Positions 20,520 through 34,264 of a stretch of 64,000 nt of DNA are shown here, in pieces. The stretch lies in contig NC_091132.1 of the NCBI RefSeq assembly GCF_040183065.1, positions 164,762,102-164,826,101 on the forward strand, in the 5' to 3' direction. Positions within the stretch are counted from its first letter, which is position 1. Every line of letters begins with the position of its first letter. The notes beneath the pieces are model-generated. The model worked only from the letters and a program-made list of their open reading frames with translations, searched no databases and had not been told where the DNA came from. Source of the DNA: Periplaneta americana. Taxonomy: Eukaryota; Arthropoda; Insecta; Blattodea; Blattidae. The translations under genes and the position numbers were made by a program.

Positions 20520-22575
20520 TTTATTTATTTTCTATACAGAAAAATATCTTTCTCGTACAAGTTTTGTTTCCAAAATCTTCCAAACAGACTGACTCTCCTG
20601 GAAGAATAATCACTCTTTTCCCTCTTCTGCGTTTTGAGGGTGGCTTCTTTTCTTTCTTAACTTATTGAGATGGTTTTCAACCACGAATTCCGACCGTGAC
20701 TTCTCTGATTGGTCATTTGCTTTCTTTGCTGCAGTTGGTACTTCTTTAAAACTCGTTGTCTTTCCAAGAGGTCACAAGCCTTGAACACTGAACATATGTT
20801 CTTAATAATTGTATTTCCAGAAATCTTCTCAGGAAGATTAAGAAATTCTGATTTTGGCAGATCTCCCCTTTACAATTTCTTCCATTCAGAGACGATGTAC
20901 ACCAGTCTCTCTTTATTGATCTGAAAAAAAGTTACGTCTAATGGCTGAAGTATATGTGTTGAATTTAGAGGAAGAATCATGTATCTAATGTTATTTTGCT
21001 GGCACAGCCGTATTATATTTACAGATAAGTGGCTACACAATTTGACACGTAAAAGCACCTTTGGTCCTGTAATTTTCTCAGGTAAAGGACACATATGGAG
21101 ATGAACCATTCTTCAAATAATTTCATATCAAACCACCCTGATTCACTACGGTTGTAACAAGGTCCTCGTGGATCATTCTCAATCCAGGTGGAATACACAT
21201 TCTTCGCTTTGTATACAACACATGATGGTAAGATTTTTTCGTCACCTGTGACAGCCATCGTAGCAGTAGTACTTGATTTTGACGTGTCTAATATCCTATA
21301 TGGATGCTTAAAGCCCTTTTTAACTATTACACTAGCATTGCCAGGATCATCACTGAAGCCGGTTTCATCATAATTGAAGACCTCCCTCGAATAAGGGTGT
21401 AACCAACAAATCTGTAATGGATGATGGAAAATAATTTCAAGGACACCTTTCGTTATGCCTGTATTTACGACTAGAACCATTTGATTAATCAAGGATACAA
21501 ATTTATTCAGCCATTGAATGCAAGCATTTATTGATATAAATGAGAGGTTCGAAATTACTTTTTCCACAGAAGTCACAATTTCATTAATTTGATGATCCAG
21601 TCTTTTTCGAGGACTTGATCAGATTCTGTGGAAAACATCTTGAAGTGTGATATCTATTTGATCAAAGCATTCATTTATTACTTCTTCAGATATTTCTGCC
21701 CTAACTGCCTTTATAATTTTGGATGTATGGACACTAACATCGGAGTGTCTTTTTAGAAGAGATGTAACGTATCCACGTCTTCGCATAATATGATACCTAA
21801 TTGATCAAAGTATTTATTTATTACTTCTTCAGATATTTCTGTCCTAACTGCCTTTATATTTTTGGATGTATGGGCACTAACATCGGAGTGTCTTTTTAGA
21901 AGACATGTAACGTATCCACGTCTTCGCATAATATGATACCTAATTGATCAAAGTATTTATTTATTACTTCTTCAGATATTTCTGTCCTAACTGCCTTTAT
22001 ATTTTTGGATGTATGGGCACTAACATCGGAGTGTCTTTTTAGAAGAGATGTAACGTATCCACGTCTTCGCATAATATGATACCTAATTGATCAAAGTATT
22101 TATTTATTACTTCTTCAGATATTTCTGCCCTAACAGCCTTTATATTTTTGGATGTATGGACACTAACTTCGGGGTGTCTTTTTAGAAGAGATGTCACGTA
22201 TCCACGCCTTGGCTTATTGTTCGTGAATCTTTTTTCCTGTCTATTCTGCTTACCTAAAAATCCTTTAACCACCAACCTAATATCATATTGCTGGCGTGGA
22301 TACCTCCATTCGTCATAAGTTACAATTCCTTCAATCAGCTGCTTCTCTTCATCTTCACTTAATACTGTTGATCACCCAACGTTCTGAGTTTCCCATTTTC
22401 TACTCACAGTTGCATGTAGCGTAGATTTCGGCACACCATACTTTTGCTCCAGCTTGTGTGTACGTTAGTTTAAGTCTTTTAACATCTGAAACTGCCTTTT
22501 TCATGGCTTTTGGGTCACATCTCTTCCTCTTTGCGGAACTCTTTCCTTCTCAATTTCTGGCATTGTTCGGTATTA
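20520..22575 (-). pseudogene. pogo/Tigger-like transposase, broken
   Basis: On the minus strand the protein begins near 22566 (MPEIEKE, then KKAVSDVKRLKLTYTQAG, a pipsqueak-like helix-turn-helix) and continues with SLLKRHPEVSVHTSKNIKAV in a CENP-B-like region. The DDE domain follows: FNYDETGFSDDPGN, GFKHPYRILDTSKSSTTATM, LPSCVVYKAKNVYSTW, then LPLNSTHILQPLDVTFF. Frames change several times and part of the N-terminus is tandemly amplified at 21660-22215, so it is dead. It belongs to the pogo group of Tc1/mariner. Exact element ends were not found. Confidence 0.8.
21660..22215 (-). repeat. 143-bp tandem repeat within pogo-like transposase, four copies
   Basis: CTTCTTCAGATATTTCT occurs at 21681, 21824, 21967 and 22110, exactly 143 bp apart, within units that include GATGTATGGGCACTAACATC and TAGAAGAGATGTAACGTATC. 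Copies 2 and 3 are nearly identical. The unit lies in the DNA-binding part of the transposase, and 143 is not a multiple of three, so each repeat shifts the frame. Confidence 0.9.
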
Positions 22576-22974
22576 AATCATGTACGTGAAATTAAAACAA
22601 AGCTGCTTAAATATTGAAAATAATACAGAAACGGCAATGTATTGTTTGAATGTATTAAATAAACTTTAAATTCAGTGCAAAATATCTTACCTCCTGCTTA
22701 GGTGATTTCTTTTATCAGAATGAGGTAAACTGTTCTCTCTATAACACCCACTACCTGATGGTGTGTTCACTTGGAGGTAACACAAGTACTGCCTACTAGT
22801 GCCACCATCTAAACGCAACAAAGCTGTGTTCTTTCTACACAGAATGTCGGGAGTTCCAGCACAAAATAGGAAAGCAGCCGTGTTTATGTGGTTACCATCG
22901 TTTTTTCAGTATTCCTGCAGTTTACGGTATAATATATACAGAAATGGCCGAAATATGCAAAACATATGTATGTA

Positions 22975-23013
22975 GTATGTATGTATGTATGTATGTATGT
23001 ATGTATGTATGTA
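22975..23013 (+). repeat. (TATG)n microsatellite
   Basis: About nine TATG units, followed about 95 bp later by an (AAT)n run at 23107-23140. Both are in the B2-B3 intron. Confidence 0.88.
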
Positions 23014-23107
23014 TTCACACTGCAAATGAGTATATACCCGGTGGAAGTGGTAACTAATTACACTTAATAAACAGAATTCATAAAAAATGCAATTAAATAT
23101 AAATTAC

Positions 23108-23143
<36 letters not shown>

Positions 23144-23524
23144 CAGGCAGCTTCCTAAAGTAAATGAAGCACAATCACTTAAAATAACATTTGAAGTAAG
23201 TTTAATTTGTAATTTAACTCTAAGTTCGAACTAAAACCCACGAGTATGATATGTTCATACCTGCACAAGTACCATTCAGCACTACACTCATTTCGCTGAC
23301 AACTCACTCACTGCACTGGAACTCGACACATTTCACTGATTCTATCCTGATGTCACTAACACTTCAAAAACATTTCACTGTTCAAATACTTTGCACTGCC
23401 ACTATAAACTATAAAGCTTCACTGACAGAAACACACTTCACTTACACAACACACTTCACTGACAGAACACACTTCTTCACTGATACAACACTTCAATAAC
23501 AAATATCAATTACACCCTTTAAAT

Positions 23525-24345
23525 AGTGTGTATAATATACTACCGTCTATTAGTAAAGTCCTTAACCCTATATTTAAATACATTTTTGGTTATTGGTAGA
23601 GCCTTTACTAAGTCTGCAGATAAAGCATTCTAGTCCCTGATAGTACGGTTGAGGAAAGAAAACATTTCAATGTCCGTCCTCTTTCTCCTTTCCCTCAATT
23701 TATATGAGTGGTCGTTCCTTGAAGAGTAATTTGGCAGCTGCAATGTATTTTTTATTTCTCTTCAGGCAGGCTCACCTCTCTATGTTTTGAACATTGCGCA
23801 TAATCGAATTCGCGTTCTCTGGTCCGTGAGTGTGCCCCATTTTAATGGTGAATTATTACGACAACGCTTGAGATCCCGTTTCTTAATCTTTTCCAGTGTC
23901 TTAACCTGCCGACCTGGGTGGCGCAAGCCGTAGAGACACGCAATGACTCTGCGGCTTGGTCCGAAGGGTTGTGGGTTCGAGTCCCGCCTCAGACATGGGT
24001 GTTGTGTTTGTGTTAATTTAGGAAAAAGAGACAGAAAAAAGAAACCTGCAAAACAGCAATCTTTAGGAAAATGGCCTCTGACCGTTAAAAAAAATATATC
24101 TATGATCTAATTCTAAGCATCCCAACATGCAGCACCATATTCCATTACTGGACGTACTAGTGATTTATATGCAATCTCTTATTACCCTCAGCACAAAGTG
24201 TAACACTCTCCATGCTTTTCCCACTGTGTCAGTAACGTGTTCCCCCAGCCGAGATTGCTGCTAAATGTTATTAATAGGTATTTACATTCGTTAACTTCCG
24301 GAATGGTTTCACCTCCTAACATAACAGTTAACTTTTCGTATTCAT
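23525..24345 (-). mobile_element. Jockey-like LINE 3' fragment, with a nested SINE
   Basis: On the minus strand the reading includes GETIPEVNECKYL, VTDTVGKAWRVLHFVLRVI, CCMLGC, KIKKRDL, then RNDHSYKLRERRKRTDIEM and FLNRTIRD-NALSADLVKALP, a typical C-terminus of Jockey-group ORF2. Stops are present (for example after NRTIRD), and only the 3' end survives. A SINE at 23909-24098 splits it between KKRDL and the upstream part. Short CACTTCACTGACA-like repeats at 23260-23490 lie beyond its 3' end. Confidence 0.65.
23909..24098 (+). mobile_element. tRNA-derived SINE (type f) nested in LINE fragment
   Basis: Head with TGGCGCAAGCCGTAGAGACA and the B box GGGTTCGAGTCCCGCC, body GGGTGTTGTGTTTGTGTTAA, and a tail GACCGTTAAAAAAAATATAT. 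It lies inside the Jockey-like fragment, so it is younger than that insertion. Confidence 0.65.
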
Positions 24346-24458
24346 GATCACAGACATTAATAACATGTACCGGTATAACAAATGTTTTTGCATGAAAATA
24401 TGCACTTGCATATGAATCAGGGCTTTATTCATCATAATGTAAAGCATATGCTGTGGAT

Positions 24459-24996
24459 CAGAGTGCTGCATTGGAGTTAAATCGCTCGCTTGAACTCGGT
24501 CGAATGTCGCACCCTCGAGTGAGATAAGATCGGTCGTGGCCTGTAATAAATAGAAGCACAGTACAAGGTCATCTCACCGACATGTTTTATCTTGTATGGA
24601 AGGCGACAGATAAGATTCACATATGTTTTGCTTACACGGTAAAAATAAGGCTTTATTTTCTGCATTTATGACAAATGCTTAATGGAACGTACCACAACAG
24701 TAACATGAAGTTATGATTAAATAGTTTGAAAAACTTCGATATACAGTTATTATTGCTAATTAATAATTATTCAATATTTGATTTACCACATGTATAATAT
24801 GATATTTTCATACATAGTGTACCGCCTATATACTGCGACGATGTAGAAACGTTTTACAAAATATTATTGATATAGCAGTAGATTAATAACAATATTAGTA
24901 CAGGTACATAGATAATGTCACAGAAAATATAATACAACGAATAATCATACTGCAAAACTCTTACAGACGCGAAGATTGATACACTGATTATTAGAG

Positions 24997-25032
<36 letters not shown>

Positions 25033-25700
25033 GTTATTATTATTATTACTAGAAAACTTGATACGGTTCTTGCATTATCGTGATTATGTTCTCAGTTTAA
25101 AATAATTACATTTTCATCCAATAACATCTATTTATTTATTTATTCTGGTGTAGTTAAGACCATCAGGCCTTCTCTTCCACAACATCAGTAATACAAATAC
25201 AATAATATAGAAAAAAAAAACAGAAAAAAACACTATACACAAAATAAAGCCACACAAAAAATAAAGAGAGAGAGAGAGAGAAAAAAAAAACAGTATAAAC
25301 AAAGTCAAGCCACACAAAAATATACATGGGTTGCAGTCACACAAACTTTAAATAAGTGATTAAGTATCATAATTAACTGTATCAGATGTGGCAAAAACAA
25401 AATCACTCCTGTTGGAAAAAACAAACATTTACCTACCACATTTATATTACATTTTAAAGCAAGTTTTGTAGTTGTACTATGGAGAGGTTACTTAAACACT
25501 GCAAAGTTTTGAAATGATAAACATGTATGATGTTCCTACACATTCATCACTGTAACAAGAAAGAATGTCTAACGTTCGGCTTAAGCCATCCGAGGATTAA
25601 TCGCTCGCGACAATTTTACCCATCATGCATGTGCGCTTCCTATCGGATTATACTATGAACTACTTGGCGCTCGAGCGAAAACGTCCGATGCAGACCTCTG
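24459..25700. mobile_element. Non-autonomous hAT-like element, 1.24 kb
   Basis: The left end CAGAGTGCTGCATTGGAG and the right end, whose complement is CAGAGGTCTGCATCGGAC, form inverted repeats that continue into TCGCTCG. The flanks are CTGTGGAT (24451-24458) and CTGTGGGT (25701-25708), an 8-bp target duplication with one mismatch, as expected for hAT. No transposase is visible. The inside holds an (ATT)n run near 25002-25046 and AT-rich filler. It interrupts copy 2 of the B-exon unit. Confidence 0.72.
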
Positions 25701-25819
25701 CTGTGGGTTGAGATCAGGGTGTGGCATACGGACATACTGAGAATAACTTGTAACGTTAGAAGTCTTCTTCCAACATCCTGTAATAAATTGCTCATTTAAG
25801 ACGTCTCTTTGTACTGCAG

Positions 25820-25957
25820 GAACGGAATGTTTTGTATCAGCTTGTGGCTGATATAAAGGAGGAATACGTGGACCACAACCAAGATCTCACATCTGAGATA
25901 AAATTTGAGGGAAATCCGGCACCAATTTCATTTCCTGTGGTGAAACGTGAGCCTGAG
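25820..25957 (+). CDS. Zinc-finger gene 2, acidic exon B, second copy (B3)
   Basis: Acceptor TTTGTACTGCAG, donor GTGAGT, 138 nt, 46 codons, phase 0-0. It starts ERNVLYQLVADIKEEYVD and ends ISFPVVKREPE. It keeps both psi-K-x-E sites, IKEE and VKRE. Acceptor and donor contexts are almost identical to those of B2, which fits recent duplication. Confidence 0.82.
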
Positions 25958-26288
25958 GTGAGTTTAGCACAAAGAGTGCAGTGTGTGTTCTGGAAGTGTT
26001 TACCTTGTATTTTGATTGTAACGGATACTGCATCTTTACAACAGTATTTGTAGTGCCTTTCAGTCTGTTATCTCTCTTTTTTTTAATTTGAAAACGAGAT
26101 TACTCGTTATACTCACTCTTAATGGTTGCCATAGCTACACATTCCCATGATGTATTATTAATTTGATAATGTGTTGTACTTGACATTAATTCTTTTTGTT
26201 TTCTCTGTGTCTTTCTCTATAATTCTCGATATTTTTACGGTTTTAAAATAATTGATTTTGCTTTAGATGTATACAGAAATATTATTAC

Positions 26289-28484
<2,196 letters not shown>

Positions 28485-28639
28485 ATTATTACATATATTT
28501 ATTTGTCTTTCCACCCATTGTTTTTAAGTATTTACATGTCTGGAATATGTCTTTCGTAGGACATTCTTCTGGCAGTATAGAAAAGATATTTTGTAACTTT
28601 ACCTACTGCTGACAGAACTGTATTTTTCAGGAAAGTGAA

Positions 28640-29412
28640 TATTTTTCAGCAGGTGTTCTCTGGATTGCAATTTTGCAGTGAATTTCTGACAGGTCATGTT
28701 GAAGTCGGTTAAGATAGCAATTATGGCTCGAACATTTTCTAACTCATTGTGGATTTTTTGGAAGTCCACATCATGTTTATTGAAGAAAAAATAATCACTG
28801 GAGACAACGGAGCATTAATTCCAGGAAAACACATGGCTAGTTCACTTCTGGAGTTCACGGAATTATTTTCTCACAGAAAAAAAATTAAAATATATTTCAT
28901 TTTCAGCAAGGAGTACCATTTTCTTCTTTTCATTTCGCTATTTTCTCTGAATTAGCATATTTCGTCAAGTAAGAAATTCCATCAAATACATTATTTTGAA
29001 CCAGGTTAAGTCCATCTACATATGAAGGAAAATAATGGACTGTTTCTTCAAATTCTTCTCTTTCAGGAGATCTCAGGAACATTTCGTAGATATTTTATCT
29101 TGTGAATGAGTAACCCAGGCACAAGATTTCATAAAATTCACAAGAGAGACAAAGAATTCTGTTGTGGAATAAGAACATACGTTCTATACATGTGAAAGTA
29201 ACATAATTGATGCTGGAGTAAATGTCTCATCTTTCCTGGAGTTCAATTTTTCTATTAATTTTGATAACAGAGTGAAATACTCGACTGCAGTAAGTTCTCA
29301 TGTCATAATGAAAAAGCAGCAACGTTGCATTGTCAAAAATTCAACCACTACGAAGGTCATTAAACCATATTAATAATTAATAGTGAAAGTGCGAAGTTAT
29401 CCGAGGAGAAAT
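28640..29412. other. Inserted block, unclassified
   Basis: The similarity to the B-exon unit stops near 28630 and resumes at 31922, so this stretch was inserted or belongs to nested insertions. I see short ORFs but no recognisable domain. Confidence 0.35.
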
Positions 29413-30062
29413 TACTAAATCCAGGGCCGTACTCCGTGAATTTCTTCTTCTTCTTCTGCTATGGCCTTGACCTCCTCTATTCTCCTCTTCCAATCAGATC
29501 TGTCCAGTGGTGTTCTCTTCCACGCCAATCCTCCCAAAACTTGTCTAGCATCCTCTCTCACTACATCGGCCCATCTATCCTTCGGTCTCCCTGTCGGTCT
29601 TTTACCATATATCCTTCCCTCCATTATTTTCCTAGGTATCCTCTGGTTCTCCATTCTGTTGATATGCCCAGCCCATTCCAATCTTCGGAGTTTGATGTGT
29701 GTCACTACCTCCATATCTAGATATTGTTCCATTCCTTCCTGGTTATACCTTATCCTCCATTGTCCATTTTCATTAACTGGTCCAACTATCCTCCTCAATA
29801 TCTTTCTTTGGAATGCACCTGAGGCTGATTCTATCTTATTACTCATTACCCAAGTTTCACATCCATAACAGAGTACCGTTCTAATCATTGTTTTATAGAT
29901 TCGAAAGTTATTTTTTTTATGTACAAATCTTGATTTCAGGATATCCAATAATGCAAAGTTTGTTTGATTTTCCTTCGTCATGCGTGTTTGTATATCTGTC
30001 CATTCCTTTTTATCATTGGCCATTACTGAGCCAAGATATTTAAAATCCTTCGTGGTTTCAAC
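29413..30062 (-). mobile_element. LINE ORF2 3' fragment
   Basis: A 202-codon minus-strand ORF (29415-30023) reads KTMIRTVLCYGCETWVMSNK, ILRRIVGPVNENGQWRIRYN, LRRLEWAGHINRM and RPTGRPKDRWADVV. This is the region after the reverse transcriptase in RTE-like or related LINEs. It ends at a (GAA)n tail near 29445. The reverse transcriptase is absent; the copy is 5'-truncated and its remaining frame is open. It is a different family from the element at 57021-60229. Confidence 0.75.
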
Positions 30063-30359
30063 TCAGCGAATTTGGTCCCCCCGAACTGCAGTGGACACAT
30101 GTCCCTACAAACATGAAGTTGAGCATTCTTCTACAAGCAGTGCAAATGCTGAATCGAGCTCTTCGCATCGTCCTTGGGCAAAAGCATTGCGCAAAGACTG
30201 AACACTACTTTAAAATACTGGGAAAGAGGGTAAAAATCTGTAAAGTTTAGTTCACAAATGCAGTACCGGTACCTTAAGTAAAAAGACAACTTTGTTCACG
30301 TATATAAGAACTCTCATAGATGGAGATGCCATTACTATTTTTATGGAATTATCTGACTA

Positions 30360-31310
30360 TAAAATCAAAAAGCTACGACAATAGAGGAAGCTTTATTAAA
30401 CATCTTAGATTTTTACGGTTTAGATGAAGGATTTCTTCAAGCCATTAGTGTGGTGTGTTAGTGATGGAGCGGGTTTAAGTCTTGGAGGGAAATGTGTAGT
30501 GAGTACTTTGTTAAAGGAACAATTTCCATACATTATTTTATGGCACTGCCTTAACCATGGCTTGAGGTTGCAATTAATGACAGTCTGGTACCAAAATTTC
30601 ATCTTTCACTTTCAGGCGTACGTGGACAAATTTCATTATATGTTATTTATAGCCTATCACCAAAAACATAACTGAGAGTGCAGTTTAAAAAAATTGGCAA
30701 AGTACTTTATATTCGCTTCATTTGAAGTAGCTATAGAACTACTTTGTCTGTGTGGAACTTTTACAAAGCCACCGGCGTGGCTCAGTCAGTTAAGGCACTT
30801 GTCTGCTGGTCTGACGTTACGCTTGGACGCGGGTTCGATCCCCGCTTGGGCTGATTACCTGGTTGGGTTTTTTTCGAGGTTTTCGAGGAGGATTCGAGAT
30901 GAGGCGAATCCTCGGCCTCATCTCGCCAAATACCACCTCACTGTCACCAATTCATCGTCGCTAAATAACCTAGTAAAAAAAAAAACAAAGCATTTTGAAC
31001 AAATAGTAAAGGGAGAAAAGGGACAAGAAAAGTTAAAGATCACAGGATTGTTCAAAGAGCTAACATCACAGGAACTTCTCCTTGATATAGCATTTATTTG
31101 TGATGTTTTACAAGAAGTTTTCAATTTATCAAACCAACTACAGGAAAGGACGTGTACTCTACCAAAGACTGATAGGTTCATTAAAAGAACAATTATTTTC
31201 CTTATCAACAACAAAAAGAACAGTCCAGAAGAATTTGCAAGACAAGTTCAGGAAAACTTGAATTCAGTTCAGTTCCAGAAACTTTCAAGTACACGAATTT
31301 GACAATTTCC
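30360..31310 (+). pseudogene. hAT-like (KIAA1586/ZMYM-type) transposase fragment, split by a SINE
   Basis: The first part (from about 30390) has SDGAGLSLGGKCVVSTLLKE and ILWHCLNHGLRLQL, the DGA...WHC.NH motif seen in hAT-derived proteins of the KIAA1586/ZMYM kind. The second part, after the SINE at 30768-30985, has TGLFKELTSQELLLDIAFIC, LQERTCTLPKTDRFIKRTI and SVQFQKL. The two halves are coherent once the SINE is ignored. Both ends are missing and a frame change lies between them, so it is a dead fragment. Confidence 0.6.
30768..30985 (+). mobile_element. SINE type a inside hAT-like fragment
   Basis: Head GCCACCGGCGTGGCTCAGTC and GCGGGTTCGATCCCCGC, body GATGAGGCGAATCCTCGG and CTCATCTCGCCAAATACCAC, end CGTCGCTAAATAACCTAG and an A-rich tail. 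It interrupts the transposase remnant. An ORF running through it (30694-31302) is partly SINE and is not a gene. Confidence 0.8.
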
Positions 31311-31374
31311 AGATCCCAGAATGTTCCCCACTCATACATGTCGAAAGTATATTGCTTAACTTGGAGTCAAGCCA

Positions 31375-31525
31375 CAAAGGGAAACACTGACGGAGGAAGG
31401 TTCGATCCGGTGCTGTGGATTGAATTCGGCGTAGCTCAGTGGTCAGAGCGCTTGGTACGTAGAACCAAGGACCGGAGTTCGATCCCCGGCGCCGGAGCGA
31501 AGTTTTCTCCTCAATTATTAATTGT
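31375..31525 (+). mobile_element. SINE type e, plus orientation
   Basis: Has GGTGCTGTGGATTGAATTCG, then GGCGTAGCTCAGTGGTCAGA, the B box GAGTTCGATCCCCGGCGCC and GAGCGAAGTTTTCTCC. It matches the copy at 18306-18612 in reverse. Confidence 0.7.
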
Positions 31526-31668
31526 AAACATTACAGAGATAATTCTGTACGAAAAATTAATAAAGCCATAATATTGCCATAGATTTATTGTCGGGGTAAG
31601 TTATGCGATAGTTCAACGGTATAATGCTTAGAGTACTTGCCAGTACGAAACAAAATACTGCTAGTGCG

Positions 31669-31914
31669 CCATTTAACGACGCTGTATCAACTACGATGTT
31701 ATTTAGCGTCGTTGGGATTGGTGACGGCGAGATGATATTTGGCAAGATGAGGTCTAGGATTCGACATAGATTACCTGACATTTGCCTTGTGATTGGGGAA
31801 AATCTCAGAAAAAAACCAATCAGGTAATCAGCCGATGCGGGAATCGAACCCGCGCCCGAGCGCAACTCCGGATCCGGTAGGCAAGCGCCTTAACCGACTG
31901 AGCTATATCGGTGG
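31669..31914 (-). mobile_element. SINE type a, near full length, minus
   Basis: Begins CATTTAACGACGCTGTATCA on the plus strand and ends in the tRNA-like head complement GACTGAGCTATATCGGTGGC. The order of body landmarks is the same as at 15733-15978. It lies just before the DNA of the B-exon unit resumes. Confidence 0.78.
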
Positions 31915-32145
31915 CATCAAAAGAAGTGAAACTTAAAAAAGGAGGTGAGGGGTGTTAGAGTCTGGTAGGTAGGAATGTTTGGGAATATGTCTTTTTGTGC
32001 AGCTGGTGTTCAATGGAACAAAAGCAGGCAATGTTTGTTTTCCCATAGTTTTCCTTCATACATAAGTAATTTCTAGCCATCCAATAGTCAACAAAAATTG
32101 TTGTGCTGACGAAAGAACAGTCCATAGTCTCATTGCCTTAAAAAT

Positions 32146-33170
32146 ACTACTCGTATTTTGGATTTAATCTAATACAATCTTGATAATATGCTACAATATA
32201 TGAACAATAGTGTCTTATATGTAGTAATGGCCGAAATATGCAAAAAAAAAAATGTACGATTGACTTTATGTATTATCACAGACGTTCACAACGTGTCTAA
32301 AAATATTTTTGCACGACAAATTTCCATCTGCATATGAATCCACACTATCATCATAATGTCAAGCCCTGGCATAGAGAGCAGTGTGAAGGTTAGAATTCGC
32401 CTTCTAAGACCGTGTCATAAATTGCTCATTTAAGACTGTCTTTGTATTGCAGGAACGAAAATTCTTGGATCAGAATGTGACTGTGAAGCAGAACCCTGAT
32501 CTCACTTCTGAGATAAAACTTGAAGGAGATCCGGTGCCAATATTGTTCCCTGCGGTGAAACGTGAACCTGAGGTGAGTGGAGCACAAGGAATGCACTGTG
32601 TGTTCTTCCAGTGTATATTTTCTGTTCTGATTTTCACGGATCCTATGTCTTTACAACAGGACTTGCAGTGCCTTTCACTCTTTGATGTAGAAAAAAACAC
32701 TCATCACTATGTAATATTACATTTTTATGTCATGTTGGGAAGAACTAATGTTGAACTGTTATCTCGTTTTATGTTTTAAGTAAGAAAATCAAATTGCTTG
32801 TTACACTTACTCTGATTGTTGCCAAGCTACACATTACCTCAGGGCGTTTGAATAAATGTTGTTCTTAAGGACACGATTTCTTTTTGTCTTCTCTGTGTCT
32901 TTGTCTAAAATTCTCAATATATTTACCGTTTCCAAAAAATTGATTTTGTTGAAGATGTAAGTACAAACATTATCACCTCTCTTCATTTGCTTTTTATCCA
33001 TTTTTTTTTAGTTTTTATGTATTTGCAATATATCCTTTATAGAACATTATCTTAATCATAGAGAAAAGATATTTTGTAATTTTACGATAAATTATGTAGC
33101 CGATTTCTAGTGGATTCCAGAATAGTTTCTAAATATTGCAATAAGTTCCGATACATACGTTCAGGTTCAG
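32146..33170 (+). repeat. B-exon duplication unit, copy 3 (least interrupted)
   Basis: Contains in order CTTGATAATATGCTACAATA, GTAATGGCCGAAATATGCAA, CACAGACGTTCACAAC, CATATGAATCCACA, exon B4, GTACAAACATTATCACCTC and AGATATTTTGTAATTTTACG. It then stops resembling the other units at about 33150. With no large insertion it shows the approximate size of the original unit. Confidence 0.75.
32453..32572 (+). CDS. Zinc-finger gene 2, acidic exon B, third copy (B4)
   Basis: Acceptor TTTGTATTGCAG, donor GTGAGT, 120 nt, 40 codons, phase 0-0. It starts ERKFLDQNVTVKQNPDLTSE and ends ILFPAVKREPE. Compared with B2 and B3 it lacks six codons after V-T, so the first IKEE motif is gone (VKQN instead). IKLE and VKRE remain. 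The deletion is in frame, so the exon can still be used. Confidence 0.8.
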
Positions 33171-33539
33171 TAGACCTATGCATGTTATATTTTCCGTTTT
33201 TTTTACTCTTATTATGTCAGTCAAGTTCGTTTCATTTTAATACAGATACAGAAATGTAAAGTTAGAAACTCCAATTTCCCAATTTCAAAATTATTATAAA
33301 TAAAGATAATGTATTTGAATTTTCTTGTAGTTCTTGTTAGTAGACTCTAACTTAGTTAAAATTATCGGGAAAGTTATCAAGTTCACGAAATGGTTGAACG
33401 AATTTTCTAATCTATTTTTTCCCTGCAAAATATTACGAAAAAGTAATCATACTATCATCAACGCCCGATTGCTGTTGTTATATGACATGCATGCGCAAAC
33501 CCACGACGTAGAGGAACAGTCACAGAGTACTGAATACTT

Positions 33540-34137
33540 AGTTACTTACTTACTTACTTACTTACTTACTGGCTTTTAAGGAACCCGGAGGTTCAGTGCC
33601 GCCCTCACATAAACCCGCCATTGGTCTCTATCCTGAGCAAGATTAATCCAGTCTCTACCATCATATCCCACCTCCTTCAAATCCATTTTAATGTTATCAT
33701 CCCATCTACGTCTCCTCTTCCCCAAAGATATTTTACCCTTCGGTCTCCAAACTAACACTATATATGCATTTCTGGATTAACTCATATGTGCTACATGCCC
33801 TGCCCATCTCCAACGTCTGGATTTAATGTTCCTAATTATGTCAGGTGAAGAATACAATGCGTGCAGTTCTGTGTTGTGTAACTTTCTCCATACTCCTGTA
33901 ACTTCATCCCTCTTAGTTCCAAATATTTTCCTAAACAACTTATTCTCAAACACCCTTAATCTCTGTTCCTCTCTCAAAGTGAGAGTCCAAGTTTCACAAC
34001 CATAAAGAACAACCGGTAATATAACTGTTTTATAAATTCTAACTTTCAGATTTTTGACAGCAGACTGGATGATAAATGCTTCTCAAGTGAATAATAATAG
34101 GCATTTCCCATATTTATTCTGTGTTTAATTTCCTCAG
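33540..34137 (-). mobile_element. RTE-type LINE, 5'-truncated copy
   Basis: On the minus strand it encodes REEQRLRVFENKLFRKIFGT, EVTGVWRKLHNTELHALYSS, HVAHMS and later RPKGKISLGKRRRRWDDNIK, ending LNLRVP, then a tail of TAAG repeats at about 33540-33565. It is the same family as 57021-60229. Similarity ends near 34137 (complement of TTTAATTTCCTC). A stop after HVAHMS breaks the frame. Confidence 0.85.
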
Positions 34138-34264
34138 AGTATCAGAGGAACTATAAAAAGTAAACTGAATCAGATCATTATATACCTGGTAATGTAAAAT
34201 TTATGGTCATACAGTGATATAGTGTTGGACATTGTCACAAAAAAGGGGGATTGTACGAATTTCG

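Noticed and set aside
29436-29868. Plus-strand ORFs of 94 and 135 codons
   Set aside because: Complement of the coding LINE fragment on the minus strand.
30694-31302. 202-codon plus-strand ORF
   Set aside because: It crosses a SINE inserted into a hAT-like remnant; the frame is fortuitous.
31423-31507. Possible functional tRNA gene
   Set aside because: Strong A and B boxes, but the acceptor stem is incomplete, the anticodon loop appears too long, and the same head with a SINE body occurs at 18306-18612.
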